NCBI GenBank assembly: GCA_964582545.1 | Contig: CAZOSB010000005.1 | Span: 44,349 to 108,348 of the forward strand | From: JAVVUJ01 sp964582545 | GTDB lineage: Bacteria > Bacillota > Clostridia > Peptostreptococcales > Anaerovoracaceae | DNA: 64,000 nt | Reading direction: 5' to 3' | Shown: positions 26,245 to 35,268 of the stretch, piece after piece | Position numbering within the stretch: the stretch's first letter is position 1 | Layout: each line of letters starts with the position of its first letter | Made by a program: the position numbers and the translations under genes | Notes under the pieces: generated by a model | What the model was told of the DNA's origin: nothing | The model's input: the letters and a program-made list of their open reading frames with translations, nothing else | Databases searched by the model: none

Positions 26245-26730
26245 CTACACCACTTCTGCGCCTTTTTGCAATGCCAAAGTACCTGTTCTGGCCACCTCTT
26301 GAATATTATATTTTCTTAACAGCTCAATTAAAAGATCTACCTTGTCCGGGCGATCGGAAAGTTCAATGGTCAAAGTGGTATGAGAAATATCCACAACGGT
26401 AGCATCCATCACTTTGGCAATGTCTATGATGTGTCCCCTTTGCGCTTCTGATATTTTTACCTTGATCAAAACAAGCTCTCTTTTTGTAAGGTCTTCTTGA
26501 CGAAGCTTGCGAACTTTGATTACATCGATCTGCTTATTCAGCTGTTTTGTTACCTGCTCTGCAATATAGTCATCTCCGTCTACTACTAAGGTAATTCTGG
26601 ATATGGCTTCATCCTCTGTGGTACCTACTGCAAGACTATCGATATTGAATCCCCTTCGGGCAAACAATCCGGATATTCTGGAAAGAACACCAGCTTTATT
26701 TTCTACTAGAACGGAAATCGTATGCTTCAT
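26245..26730 (-). CDS. ilvN: Acetolactate synthase regulatory (small) subunit
   Basis: A 161-residue IlvN/IlvH protein with an N-terminal ACT domain (MKHTISVLVENKAGVLSRISGLF-type start) and a C-terminal half that completes the family length. GFNIDSLAVG is the classic IlvN signature. It confers valine feedback control and stimulates the large subunit. It is the last gene of ilvE-ilvB-ilvN-like-ilvN; it begins three bases after the preceding stop, with the ribosome-binding site overlapping that stop. This copy is closer to typical IlvH than its neighbour. Confidence 0.9.
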   Translation of the reverse strand: MKHTISVLVENKAGVLSRISGLFARRGFNIDSLAVGTTEDEAISRITLVVDGDDYIAEQVTKQLNKQIDVIKVRKLRQEDLTKRELVLIKVKISEAQRGHIIDIAKVMDATVVDISHTTLTIELSDRPDKVDLLIELLRKYNIQEVARTGTLALQKGAEVV

Positions 26731-26733
26731 CCT

Positions 26734-27204
26734 TTACCTCTTCATCGCTACCACACCGGTTTTAACCAGCTCAATTATCCCATAGGGTCTAAAGATTTCA
26801 ATCATTTCCAAGATTTTTTCCTCCGGCTCAAGGGCTTCTAATACCAAGTAATCTGTAGACATTTCTATAACCCTCGCATTGCATGCATTGGCCACCACAA
26901 TGATGTCCACCCTATTTTCAAAGCTTGCTTTTACCTTTAAAAACAATAATACCTTGCTGATCATATTTTCTTTGTTGATATCTTCAATGGAAATAACATC
27001 CTCTAACTTCTCCAACTGACTGATCACTTGAGCGATGACCACGTCATCCCCCCCTACGACCACTGTCAGCCTAGAAAACCTTTCATCTTCAGTGGAACTT
27101 CCAATAAAGGAATCAATATTGTATCCTCTTCTTCTGAATAGGCCCGATACCCTGCTGGTAACACCCGGTTCATTTTTAACAAGTGCCGATAATACGTGTT
27201 TCAT
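26734..27204 (-). CDS. Second acetolactate synthase small-subunit-like protein
   Basis: A 156-residue paralogue of the downstream ilvN, with the same layout: an ACT domain beginning MKHVLSALVKNEPG, GYNIDSFIGS in place of GFNIDSLAVG, then a C-terminal half that is clearly diverged (for example SYLVLEALEPEEK-type DYLVLEALEPE where IlvN has TLTIELSDRPDK). The ATG at 27204 is preferred because the GGGGGA site is seven bases upstream; an ATG at 27210 would be too close. Two IlvN-type genes behind one ilvB suggest subunits with different effectors or a hetero-regulatory complex. Confidence 0.85.
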   Translation of the reverse strand: MKHVLSALVKNEPGVTSRVSGLFRRRGYNIDSFIGSSTEDERFSRLTVVVGGDDVVIAQVISQLEKLEDVISIEDINKENMISKVLLFLKVKASFENRVDIIVVANACNARVIEMSTDYLVLEALEPEEKILEMIEIFRPYGIIELVKTGVVAMKR

Positions 27205-27216
27205 ATTCATTCCCCC

Positions 27217-28836
27217 TTAAACGGATGATTCCAATTCATCTACGATACATTCCAAAAGATAAGAACCCTCATGCCTCAGCATCCTGTCGATTGCATCTTT
27301 CACTTGGTCGTCACCATGGATACTTTCAGAGGGGATTCCATATGCTTTGGCAATAGCAGGAACGTTTGGACTACCTTTTAAATCTACTGCTATTTGGTTA
27401 TTTTTATAGGAATTCTTTTGAATTTCTCTTACAAGTCCCAGTTTTCCGTTAGTCATGACTACCATTTTAACTTCCAACTCTTCTTGGCACATGGTTCCCA
27501 GCTCCATCATCTGCATTTGAAAGGAACCATCCCCGCAGACTGCCACGATGGTTTTCGTGGGATCTGCCACCTTAGCACCAATGGCGCAGGGAATGGAGTA
27601 CCCCATGGTTCCCATACCGCCGGAAGTAAGAAATCTACCCTTGTTTACAATGCAGTTTGCCGCTGACCAAATTTGATTCTGCCCTACGTCAGCGCAGTAA
27701 ATATGATCCTCCGGCAAGGTCTTGGATAGTGTATGAACGAAGGCTTTGGGATTAATTCCATGCTCTCTAGGTTCATAATCCGGAATCATCTTGGATTTTT
27801 TTTCCTGTAATTTTTCTACAAAATGTTTATTAGCAGGGTTTGGTCGTAACTCTAAAATCTGACCCAACACCGTATTGGCATCTCCCACCACAGGGATAAA
27901 GGTGTCCATATTTTTTCCAATCTCCGCCGGATCAATATCAATATGAATGATCTTAGTTGTCTTTCCTACTTGTTTCGGTAGAAGTACTGCCCGATCTGAT
28001 ACTCTTGCCCCCAACAAGATCAAAATATCCGCATCAGAAATGGCCTGATTTGCCAAAGACTTTCCATGCATGCCTACCATACCCATATAGAGAGGATGCT
28101 CCGTTGGGATAGCCCCAATGCCCATCATCGTAGATACCGTAGGAAGCTGTAATGTTTCAACAAATTTTTTCACCATGTCTTGGGCTTCAGCACAAAAAAC
28201 TCCGCCGCCTATGCATAGCAAAGGGTGTTGAGCACCATTGATGGCTCTTACCACACGTTTAATTTGTCCAATATGCCCCGTTAAAGTCGGCTTGTACCCT
28301 CTGATGTCCACTTCCTTAGGAAAGACAAACTCTGCTTTCTGCGTTTGAATATTCACCGGAATATCAATGAGCACAGGCCCCGGTCTCCCCGTGGATGCGA
28401 TATGAAACGCTTCTTTAATTATGGTGGGAAGCAGCGTGACATCTTTAACCAAATAGCTGTATTTGGTAAAGGGCTCTGTGGCCCCTCTGATATCCGCTTC
28501 CTGAAAAACATCTCTGCCCAAAAGCTCACTGGACACCTGTCCTGTTATGGCCACTAAAGGGATGCTGTCCATATATGCAGTCCCCAAAGCCGTAATAAGG
28601 TTCATAGCTCCCGGTCCGGAAGTGGTCATGCACACACCCGGTCGCTTTTTAATTCTGGCGTATCCGCTTGCTTCATGGCCGGCATGTTGCTCATGACGTA
28701 CCAAAATATGTTTTATTTTTTTAGAGGTGGAAAGCTTATCATATAGAGGGGCGATGGTAGCACCCGGATAGCCAAAAATAACCTCCACCCCTTCATTTTC
28801 CAAACTCTTAACGATTGCTTCTGCTCCTGTGATCAT
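27217..28836 (-). CDS. ilvB: Acetolactate synthase large (catalytic) subunit
   Basis: A 539-residue ThDP-dependent enzyme with three domains: the N-terminal PYR domain with the catalytic Glu in VRHEQHAGHEASGYAR (E near 49), a central FAD-binding-type domain, and the C-terminal PP domain with GDGSFQM...TNGKLGLV (GDG...N) for Mg-ThDP. It condenses two pyruvates to acetolactate, or pyruvate with 2-oxobutyrate, for Val/Leu/Ile synthesis. It lies between ilvE and the two small-subunit genes. The anabolic form is favoured over the catabolic AlsS type because of this operon. Confidence 0.93.
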   Translation of the reverse strand: MITGAEAIVKSLENEGVEVIFGYPGATIAPLYDKLSTSKKIKHILVRHEQHAGHEASGYARIKKRPGVCMTTSGPGAMNLITALGTAYMDSIPLVAITGQVSSELLGRDVFQEADIRGATEPFTKYSYLVKDVTLLPTIIKEAFHIASTGRPGPVLIDIPVNIQTQKAEFVFPKEVDIRGYKPTLTGHIGQIKRVVRAINGAQHPLLCIGGGVFCAEAQDMVKKFVETLQLPTVSTMMGIGAIPTEHPLYMGMVGMHGKSLANQAISDADILILLGARVSDRAVLLPKQVGKTTKIIHIDIDPAEIGKNMDTFIPVVGDANTVLGQILELRPNPANKHFVEKLQEKKSKMIPDYEPREHGINPKAFVHTLSKTLPEDHIYCADVGQNQIWSAANCIVNKGRFLTSGGMGTMGYSIPCAIGAKVADPTKTIVAVCGDGSFQMQMMELGTMCQEELEVKMVVMTNGKLGLVREIQKNSYKNNQIAVDLKGSPNVPAIAKAYGIPSESIHGDDQVKDAIDRMLRHEGSYLLECIVDELESSV

Positions 28837-28854
28837 CCATTACCTCAAATATCT

Positions 28855-29922
28855 TTAAAGGACGGAAACCCATCCAAACTTATCTTCCACGGTTCCTAAT
28901 TGAATACCCGATAACTGATCATACAGTTTCTGTGAAAGGGTTCCAATCTGTTCGTTATTAATTTGAATTTTTCTATCTACCCAACAGAGTTCGCCTACAG
29001 GTGAAATGACTGCTGCTGTTCCTGTAGCAAAGACCTCCTGTAGTTTGCCTGCATCGAAGGCTTCATAAACCTCTTGGATGGTCAATCTCTTTTCAGTAAC
29101 CTTTACGCCCCAATCCTTCAACAGAGTGATTACAGAATCTCTGGTAATTCCCGGAAGAATGGTCCCTGAAAGTGGTGCGGTGATCGCTTCCCCATCAATA
29201 ACGAAAAAGGCATTAGATGTACCGATTTCTTCCACGTATTTTCTATCCACTCCATCCAACCATAAGACTTGAGAGTATCCCATCTTATAGGCTTTTTCTT
29301 GAGATTTTAAAGCCGCCGCATAATTGCCCCCGATCTTTGCGAATCCGGTACCTCCCACAACAGCTCTCACGTATTCGTCTTCTACAAAAATCTTTGTAGG
29401 TGCCAAACCCCCTTTGTAGTATGGACCTACCGGGGATAGGATAATGGCAAATAGGAAATCCTTGGATGCTCTTACTCCTAAGAAAGGCTCTGTGCCTATC
29501 ATGAAAGGTCTGATATAAAGGGATGTGCCTGGCTTGCTGGGAATCCAATCTTCGTCCACCTTTACCAAAGCTTTTACCGCTTCCACATACAGCTCGGGAT
29601 CCATAACGGGCATACACATTCTCTCGTTGGTAGAATTGGTTCTTTCTGCATTTTTGTCAGGTCTGAAAAGCTGCACTTTACCCTCAGCAGTTCTATACGC
29701 CTTTAAACCTTCAAACATCTCCTGTCCATAGTGAAAGACGACAGCTGCGGGATCCAAGTTAAGAGGACCGTAAGGAACGATTTTGCCCTGATGCCACCCC
29801 TCTTCGGGTGTATAATTCATCACAAACATATGATCCGTAAAAACCTTTCCAAATTCTAAAGTATCCGGATCGGGTTTCTCCTTGGGCGTATTAGCTTTAA
29901 TAACTTCAAAATTATATTTCAT
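28855..29922 (-). CDS. ilvE: Branched-chain amino-acid aminotransferase
   Basis: A 355-residue fold-type IV PLP aminotransferase of the longer BCAT form. The YGQEMFEGLKAYR stretch is the family N-terminal mark, the Schiff-base lysine lies in NYAAALKSQEKA (near 205), and EIGTSNAFFVI and LSGTILPGITRDSV bind the cofactor phosphate. It makes the last step of Val, Leu and Ile synthesis and the first of their breakdown. The ribosome-binding site is AAGGAGGT. pncB ends 36 bases upstream with no visible terminator, so the ilv genes may be read through from pncB. Confidence 0.93.
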   Translation of the reverse strand: MKYNFEVIKANTPKEKPDPDTLEFGKVFTDHMFVMNYTPEEGWHQGKIVPYGPLNLDPAAVVFHYGQEMFEGLKAYRTAEGKVQLFRPDKNAERTNSTNERMCMPVMDPELYVEAVKALVKVDEDWIPSKPGTSLYIRPFMIGTEPFLGVRASKDFLFAIILSPVGPYYKGGLAPTKIFVEDEYVRAVVGGTGFAKIGGNYAAALKSQEKAYKMGYSQVLWLDGVDRKYVEEIGTSNAFFVIDGEAITAPLSGTILPGITRDSVITLLKDWGVKVTEKRLTIQEVYEAFDAGKLQEVFATGTAAVISPVGELCWVDRKIQINNEQIGTLSQKLYDQLSGIQLGTVEDKFGWVSVL

Positions 29923-29958
29923 ATGTACCTCCTTTATAATATGAAATGAAAAGAATCC

Positions 29959-31392
29959 TTAAACTTTTTGATAATCTTCAATTAACTGAAGTTTTAAATC
30001 ATGCAGTTCCTTTGACAGATCTACATAATATTCATGAGGATTTTCAAACCTGAGAATTTCGTCCCACAAGGTTTGAATTTGTTCCATGCAGTAGTTTCTG
30101 ATTTCTTCGATTCCAGGGCTTTGATAAACACATTTTCCTTTTTCGAAGATGGGAACCCTCAAATTCTTTGCGTAAAAATCTGATATCTTCTTTCTTTTCC
30201 ATACGGTTTCCGGATTAAATATTTCATAATCCGGTCCTTCCGGAACACTTTCATGATCTAAGGTAATCACATCAGCAAAGGCTTTATGATCCTTTTGATC
30301 ATATAATCTATATACGGATTTAAATCCGGGATTTGTTATCTTTCCAATATTTTCACTGATTTTCATTTTAGGAATGATCTTTCCATCCTTTTCAAGACCG
30401 GAAAGTTTATATACTCCTCCAAAAACAGGTTCTGACTTAGAGGTAATCAACCTTTCACCTACCCCAAAGGAATCGATGCAGGCACCTTGTAAGATTACAT
30501 CTCTAATAATATATTCATCCAAAGAATTGGACACCACGATCTTACATTCCTGCAAACCGACCTCATCCAACATTGCTCTGGCTTTTTTTGTCAGGTAAGT
30601 GACATCTCCGCTATCGATACGAATACCCATTTTTTGCGGTTTTAGCTCTTTAAAAACCCGTATTGCTGTAGGTACCCCTGATTTCAGAACATTATAGGTA
30701 TCCACCAAAAGCACACAGTTATCCGGATAAATTTCTCCATACCTTTTAAAAGCCTCATACTCATTGGGGAAAGACTGAACCCAACTATGCGCCATAGTTC
30801 CTAAGGCAAGAACACCAAAATCACGCTCTGCCAAGGTGCAAGCAGTGCCAACGCACCCTCCGATATATGCCGCCCTAGCTCCTAAAACAGCACCAGAGGC
30901 ACCATGTGCACGTCTGGTTCCAAACTCCATGACAGGTCTTCCTGCCGCCGCTCTGACGATCCTACTGGCTTTCGTGGCAATCAAGCTCTGATGGTTCATG
31001 ATGAGAAGAACCATAGTTTCTACAAACTGCGCCTGAATAATCGGTCCACGAATGGTAATGATGGGTTCTCCCGGAAAAATAGGAGTTCCTTCCGGTATGG
31101 CCCATACGTCACACTCAAACTTAAAGTCCTGAAGATAACTTAAAAATTCTTCACTAAAAATATTTTTACTTCTTAAAAAGTCAATATCTTCTTTGTAAAA
31201 CTTTAGCTTATTTAGATATTCTATCAGTTGCTCTAGACCTGCCACTATAGCAAATCCACCTCCATCCGGAATCGTCCTGAAAAACATATCAAAGTAAGCA
31301 ATATCATCCTTCATCCCAGTTTCAAAATACCCATTGGCCATGGTCAACTCATAAAAATCGGTGAGCATGGTCTCATTGATCCCTTCGTACAT
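29959..31392 (-). CDS. pncB: Nicotinate phosphoribosyltransferase
   Basis: A 477-residue type II phosphoribosyltransferase. The N-terminal LTDFYELTMANGYF segment, FGTRRAHG (near 163-170) with the phosphorylatable-His region of the family, and RIDSGD (near 255) are the NAPRTase marks. It makes nicotinate mononucleotide from nicotinate, PRPP and ATP for NAD salvage. The gene overlaps the upstream DMT-permease gene by 20 bases, which suggests that the permease might serve this pathway. The ribosome-binding site is GGAGGAA. Confidence 0.93.
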   Translation of the reverse strand: MYEGINETMLTDFYELTMANGYFETGMKDDIAYFDMFFRTIPDGGGFAIVAGLEQLIEYLNKLKFYKEDIDFLRSKNIFSEEFLSYLQDFKFECDVWAIPEGTPIFPGEPIITIRGPIIQAQFVETMVLLIMNHQSLIATKASRIVRAAAGRPVMEFGTRRAHGASGAVLGARAAYIGGCVGTACTLAERDFGVLALGTMAHSWVQSFPNEYEAFKRYGEIYPDNCVLLVDTYNVLKSGVPTAIRVFKELKPQKMGIRIDSGDVTYLTKKARAMLDEVGLQECKIVVSNSLDEYIIRDVILQGACIDSFGVGERLITSKSEPVFGGVYKLSGLEKDGKIIPKMKISENIGKITNPGFKSVYRLYDQKDHKAFADVITLDHESVPEGPDYEIFNPETVWKRKKISDFYAKNLRVPIFEKGKCVYQSPGIEEIRNYCMEQIQTLWDEILRFENPHEYYVDLSKELHDLKLQLIEDYQKV

Positions 31393-32284
31393 CCAAAAGT
31401 TCCTCCACTCTTCCCTTCTCTTTAATAACTATGTATCCTGCTATGATTACAATCGCTCCTCCCAAAATTTGCAAGGCCGATATGGTTTCTTTCAAAAACA
31501 GCCAACCAAAGAAGGTTGCCGTAATCGGTAAAAAATTCGAAAATAAAGAATTTGCAGTTGGTCCCAGAACGTGCAACGACTTCACCTGTATCAAGAAAGC
31601 CAATCCTGCCCCAAATACACCTAAATAGACAATCCCTCCTATAATGGAAATGTCTATGAGCTCCTTATTTGGCAGATGTGTTATAGCATAAGGGAAAGTA
31701 ATCAATACCGTACAACTGATCTGCAAAAAAGTTAGGGTTGCACTTTCATATTTTTCGTGAAGGGAGGCTGTGATAAAGTTGTATGCATTCCAAGAGAACA
31801 CGGCACCTATTGCTAACAGATACCCTAAAATCCTGCCTTGGAGCAACTGATTGAAGTCCACTCCAATAATCATAGCCACACCTAAAATAGATAATAGTAT
31901 TCCAAGAATCATCCGCTTGCCAGGTGACTTTTTATAGATAATCTTCTCCAAAACCACGGAAACTGCAGGAACAAATGCCAATATAATGGTTATTAAAGAT
32001 ACAGGCAGATAATCTAATGCGGAATATTCACAGGCAAAATACAATATTTCGCCAGAAATTGAACATCCGATAAGCATAGGTATATCTTTTTTTCTGATTA
32101 AGGATTTTCCTTCTCTCTTTATTTTTATGGCAAATACAATTAAAAGCCCAACTAAATATTTAAAAAAGAGCAGTGATAATGGTTCAAATAATTCCAGAGT
32201 TTTTTTTGCAACTATGTAATCCAATCCCCAGATGCAAACTACTAGAATCATAAGAAAACACATTATTTTCTTTTGAGAACCCAA
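31373..32284 (-). CDS. EamA/DMT-superfamily permease
   Basis: A 303-residue protein with about ten membrane segments arranged as two EamA repeats (roughly 8-140 and 150-295). The conserved positions near FFKYLVGLL and the second-repeat GPTANSLFSNFLPITATFFGWLFLKE are typical of DMT exporters. The substrate is unknown. The frame starts with TTG at 32284 behind a GGCGGTG site; the first ATG is at 32263 but lacks such a site. The 20-base overlap with pncB points to co-expression and, by inference only, to transport of a nicotinate-like compound or amino acid. Confidence 0.78.
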   Translation of the reverse strand: MGSQKKIMCFLMILVVCIWGLDYIVAKKTLELFEPLSLLFFKYLVGLLIVFAIKIKREGKSLIRKKDIPMLIGCSISGEILYFACEYSALDYLPVSLITIILAFVPAVSVVLEKIIYKKSPGKRMILGILLSILGVAMIIGVDFNQLLQGRILGYLLAIGAVFSWNAYNFITASLHEKYESATLTFLQISCTVLITFPYAITHLPNKELIDISIIGGIVYLGVFGAGLAFLIQVKSLHVLGPTANSLFSNFLPITATFFGWLFLKETISALQILGGAIVIIAGYIVIKEKGRVEELLDVRRDQ

Positions 32285-32353
32285 AATTTCACCGCCAAAC
32301 TAATTCAATATCGTCACTAGTTTTTAATTGATTAAAAGTCATTTTAACACAAA

Positions 32354-35200
32354 TTATTTCTTAATTAAAGCTTTTTTTAAAAATTCTCCTGTATATGACA
32401 CGGTTAGCTTAGAAATATCTTCTGGAGTTCCTTCTCCAATAATCCTGCCACCTCGATCCCCTCCATCGGGTCCTAAGTCGATGAGATGGTCGGATATTTT
32501 GATCACATCCAGATTGTGTTCAATTACAACCACAGAGTTTCCCGCATCCACCAACCGATCCAAAACCTGTATCAGCTTATCCACATCCGCAAAATGCAGT
32601 CCGGTTGTGGGCTCATCTAAAATGTATAAGGTTTTCCCCGTGCTTCTCTTGGAAAGCTCCGATGCCAGCTTGATTCTTTGCGCTTCTCCGCCGGAAAGTT
32701 GGGTGGAGGGCTGACCTAGTTTGATATACCCCAATCCAACCTCTTCTAGGGTTTCCAGCTGTCTTGCAATAACAGGAATATGCTTGAAAAATTCTAAAGC
32801 CTCAGTAACATTCATATCTAACACTTCCGATATATTCTTTCCCTTATACTTGACTTCCAATGTTTCTCGGCTATACCTTTTACCTTTGCAAACCTCGCAA
32901 GGTACATATACGTCTGGCAAGAAATGCATTTCAATTTTTATAATGCCATCACCGCTACAAGCCTCACAACGCCCACCTTTTACATTAAAACTAAACCTGC
33001 CTTTTTCGTATCCCCTCAGCTTGGATTCCGTCAATTGAGAAAACAGATCTCTTATAGGAGTAAAAACTCCCGTATAGGTGGCAGGGTTGGAGCGAGGTGT
33101 TCTTCCGATAGGAGATTGGTCGATATCTATAATTTTATCGATATTTTCTATTCCCTCTATTTTTTTATGCTTTCCCGGCTTTACCTTAGCCCTGTTAATC
33201 TTAGCCGCCAAGCTTTTATAAAGAATCTCATTGACCAAAGTACTCTTCCCCGATCCGGAAACACCGGTGACACATACGAATTTCCCCAAGGGAATGGTAG
33301 CTGTAACATCTTGAAGATTATTTTCAGATGCTCCGATTATCTTTATAAAGTTTCCATTACCTTCCCTTCTCTTTTCCGGTATGGGTACATGCTTTTCCCC
33401 TGTCAGGTACTGCCCCGTAACGGAGTCTTTGTTAGCTTTGATTTCGTCTACAGTCCCTTGCGCTACAACCTCACCTCCGTGGACACCAGCACCCGGACCA
33501 ATATCGATAATGTGATCCGCACAATACATGGTATCCTCATCGTGTTCTACAATCAGCAACGTATTGCCGATATCCGTAAGGCTTCTTAAAGTTTTCAAAA
33601 GTTTTTCGTTATCTTTTTGGTGCAGACCGATACTGGGTTCATCTAAAATATATAGCACCCCCACTAGGCTGGAACCAATTTGAGTAGCCAGCCGGATCCT
33701 CTGAGATTCCCCTCCTGAAAGGGTTCCCGCCATTCTGGATAAGGTCAAGTAATCCAGACCTACATCTTTAAGAAAATTAAGACGTGCCCGAATTTCTTTC
33801 ACGATTTGATTGGCAATGATGGTATCTTTCTCGGAAAGATGCAAACCGTCCATAAATTCAATAGCTTTGGAGATGGATAGGTCGGAAACTTCCGCAATGT
33901 TTTTGTCATCCACCGTTACTGCAAGAATTTCATCCCGAAGTCTTTTGCCGTGACAGACTTCACAGGTATTCAGGCTCATATATTGCTCCATCTTATCCTT
34001 GATATATTGTGAAGATGTCTCTTGATATCTTCGTTGCAAGTTGTTTAAAACACCTTCAAAAGCGTGATCTCTGTAAGATTTTGAACCATTATTTCTGCTG
34101 ACATAATAATATTTTAAATGCCGAGAACCTGTACCAAAAAGCAATTCTTTCTTAAACTTTTCCGGAAGTTGATTGTATGGCAGGCTTAAATCCACATGAT
34201 GATATTCTGCCAAGGCATCGATCATCTGCCTGTAAAATCCGCTTATTTCCATGCTGGCAAAGATGTTAGCCAAGGCTCCATCCACGATGCTCTTGTCCTG
34301 CTCCGATATGATTAAGTCCGGATCCAGCTGCTGAATAAACCCTAATCCGTTGCAGTGCCTGCAAGCTCCGAAGGGGCTGTTGAAGGAAAACATTCTAGGC
34401 TCCAGATCCTCTATACTCACCCCATGCTCGGGGCAGGCAAACTTCGTACTGAAAAGTAGTTCTTTGGTTTTTTTAGGTTCTTCTTCGGATATGACGATAA
34501 CCATGCCATCCCCATGATTTAAAGCTAATTCTAAGGATTCTGCAAGTCTACTTCGGTTCTCATTTTTAATGGACATCCTGTCAACGATAATTTCAATGGA
34601 GTGCTTGTGAGTTTTCTCCAATCTTATCTCATCCGAATCCAATCTATAGATTTCATTATCCACTCGAACCCTAGAGAACCCTTCCTTTTTGATTCTCTCT
34701 AAAATCTTTTCGTGTTCCCCTTTTTTCTCTCGCACGACAGGAGAAAGGACTGTAATCTGCGTGTCCTCCTTTAGCTCTTCTATCTTTTCTACAATCTGGT
34801 CGATGGATTGGCTGGCAATTTCTCTGCCACATACCGGACAATGAGGTTTACCGATTCTCGCATACATCAACCTCAGGTAATCATGTATTTCCGTCACCGT
34901 CCCTACCGTGGAACGAGGATTTTTACTGGTAGTTTTTTGATCTATGGATATGGCCGGTGAAAGACCTTCGATATATTCAACATTAGGCTTTTCCATTTGA
35001 CCTAAAAACTGTCTGGCATAAGCGGATAAGCTCTCTACATATCGCCGTTGTCCCTCAGCGTAAATGGTATCAAAGGCCAAAGAGGATTTGCCCGATCCTG
35101 AAAGCCCTGTAATGACCACCATCTTATCTCTGGGAATCGTAACATCTATATTTTTTAAATTATGTTCATTTGCTCCTTTTACGAAAATATTTGTTGCCAT
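32354..35200 (-). CDS. uvrA: Excinuclease ABC subunit A
   Basis: A 948-residue full-length UvrA. It has two ABC ATPase modules (Walker A GLSGSGKSS near 32 and GVSGSGKST near 640), three zinc-binding Cys clusters (CPVCGREI, CEVCHGKR, CEACSGDGI with CEVCKGKR), and signatures LSGGESQRI and LSGGEAQRI. It loads UvrB at DNA damage. It follows uvrB by 68 bases in the uvrB-uvrA order common in Firmicutes and is probably under the same LexA-type promoter. Confidence 0.96.
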   Translation of the reverse strand: MATNIFVKGANEHNLKNIDVTIPRDKMVVITGLSGSGKSSLAFDTIYAEGQRRYVESLSAYARQFLGQMEKPNVEYIEGLSPAISIDQKTTSKNPRSTVGTVTEIHDYLRLMYARIGKPHCPVCGREIASQSIDQIVEKIEELKEDTQITVLSPVVREKKGEHEKILERIKKEGFSRVRVDNEIYRLDSDEIRLEKTHKHSIEIIVDRMSIKNENRSRLAESLELALNHGDGMVIVISEEEPKKTKELLFSTKFACPEHGVSIEDLEPRMFSFNSPFGACRHCNGLGFIQQLDPDLIISEQDKSIVDGALANIFASMEISGFYRQMIDALAEYHHVDLSLPYNQLPEKFKKELLFGTGSRHLKYYYVSRNNGSKSYRDHAFEGVLNNLQRRYQETSSQYIKDKMEQYMSLNTCEVCHGKRLRDEILAVTVDDKNIAEVSDLSISKAIEFMDGLHLSEKDTIIANQIVKEIRARLNFLKDVGLDYLTLSRMAGTLSGGESQRIRLATQIGSSLVGVLYILDEPSIGLHQKDNEKLLKTLRSLTDIGNTLLIVEHDEDTMYCADHIIDIGPGAGVHGGEVVAQGTVDEIKANKDSVTGQYLTGEKHVPIPEKRREGNGNFIKIIGASENNLQDVTATIPLGKFVCVTGVSGSGKSTLVNEILYKSLAAKINRAKVKPGKHKKIEGIENIDKIIDIDQSPIGRTPRSNPATYTGVFTPIRDLFSQLTESKLRGYEKGRFSFNVKGGRCEACSGDGIIKIEMHFLPDVYVPCEVCKGKRYSRETLEVKYKGKNISEVLDMNVTEALEFFKHIPVIARQLETLEEVGLGYIKLGQPSTQLSGGEAQRIKLASELSKRSTGKTLYILDEPTTGLHFADVDKLIQVLDRLVDAGNSVVVIEHNLDVIKISDHLIDLGPDGGDRGGRIIGEGTPEDISKLTVSYTGEFLKKALIKK

Positions 35201-35268
35201 TTAATTAATCCTTTTCTATTTCAATTGTTATTGGTTTTATTTTGTTATTATTTACATTTATTAAATGA

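Noticed and set aside
32924..33589. A 221-residue plus-strand open frame opposite uvrA
   Set aside because: It lies wholly antisense to conserved uvrA domains, has no ribosome-binding site, and its composition looks like a codon shadow.
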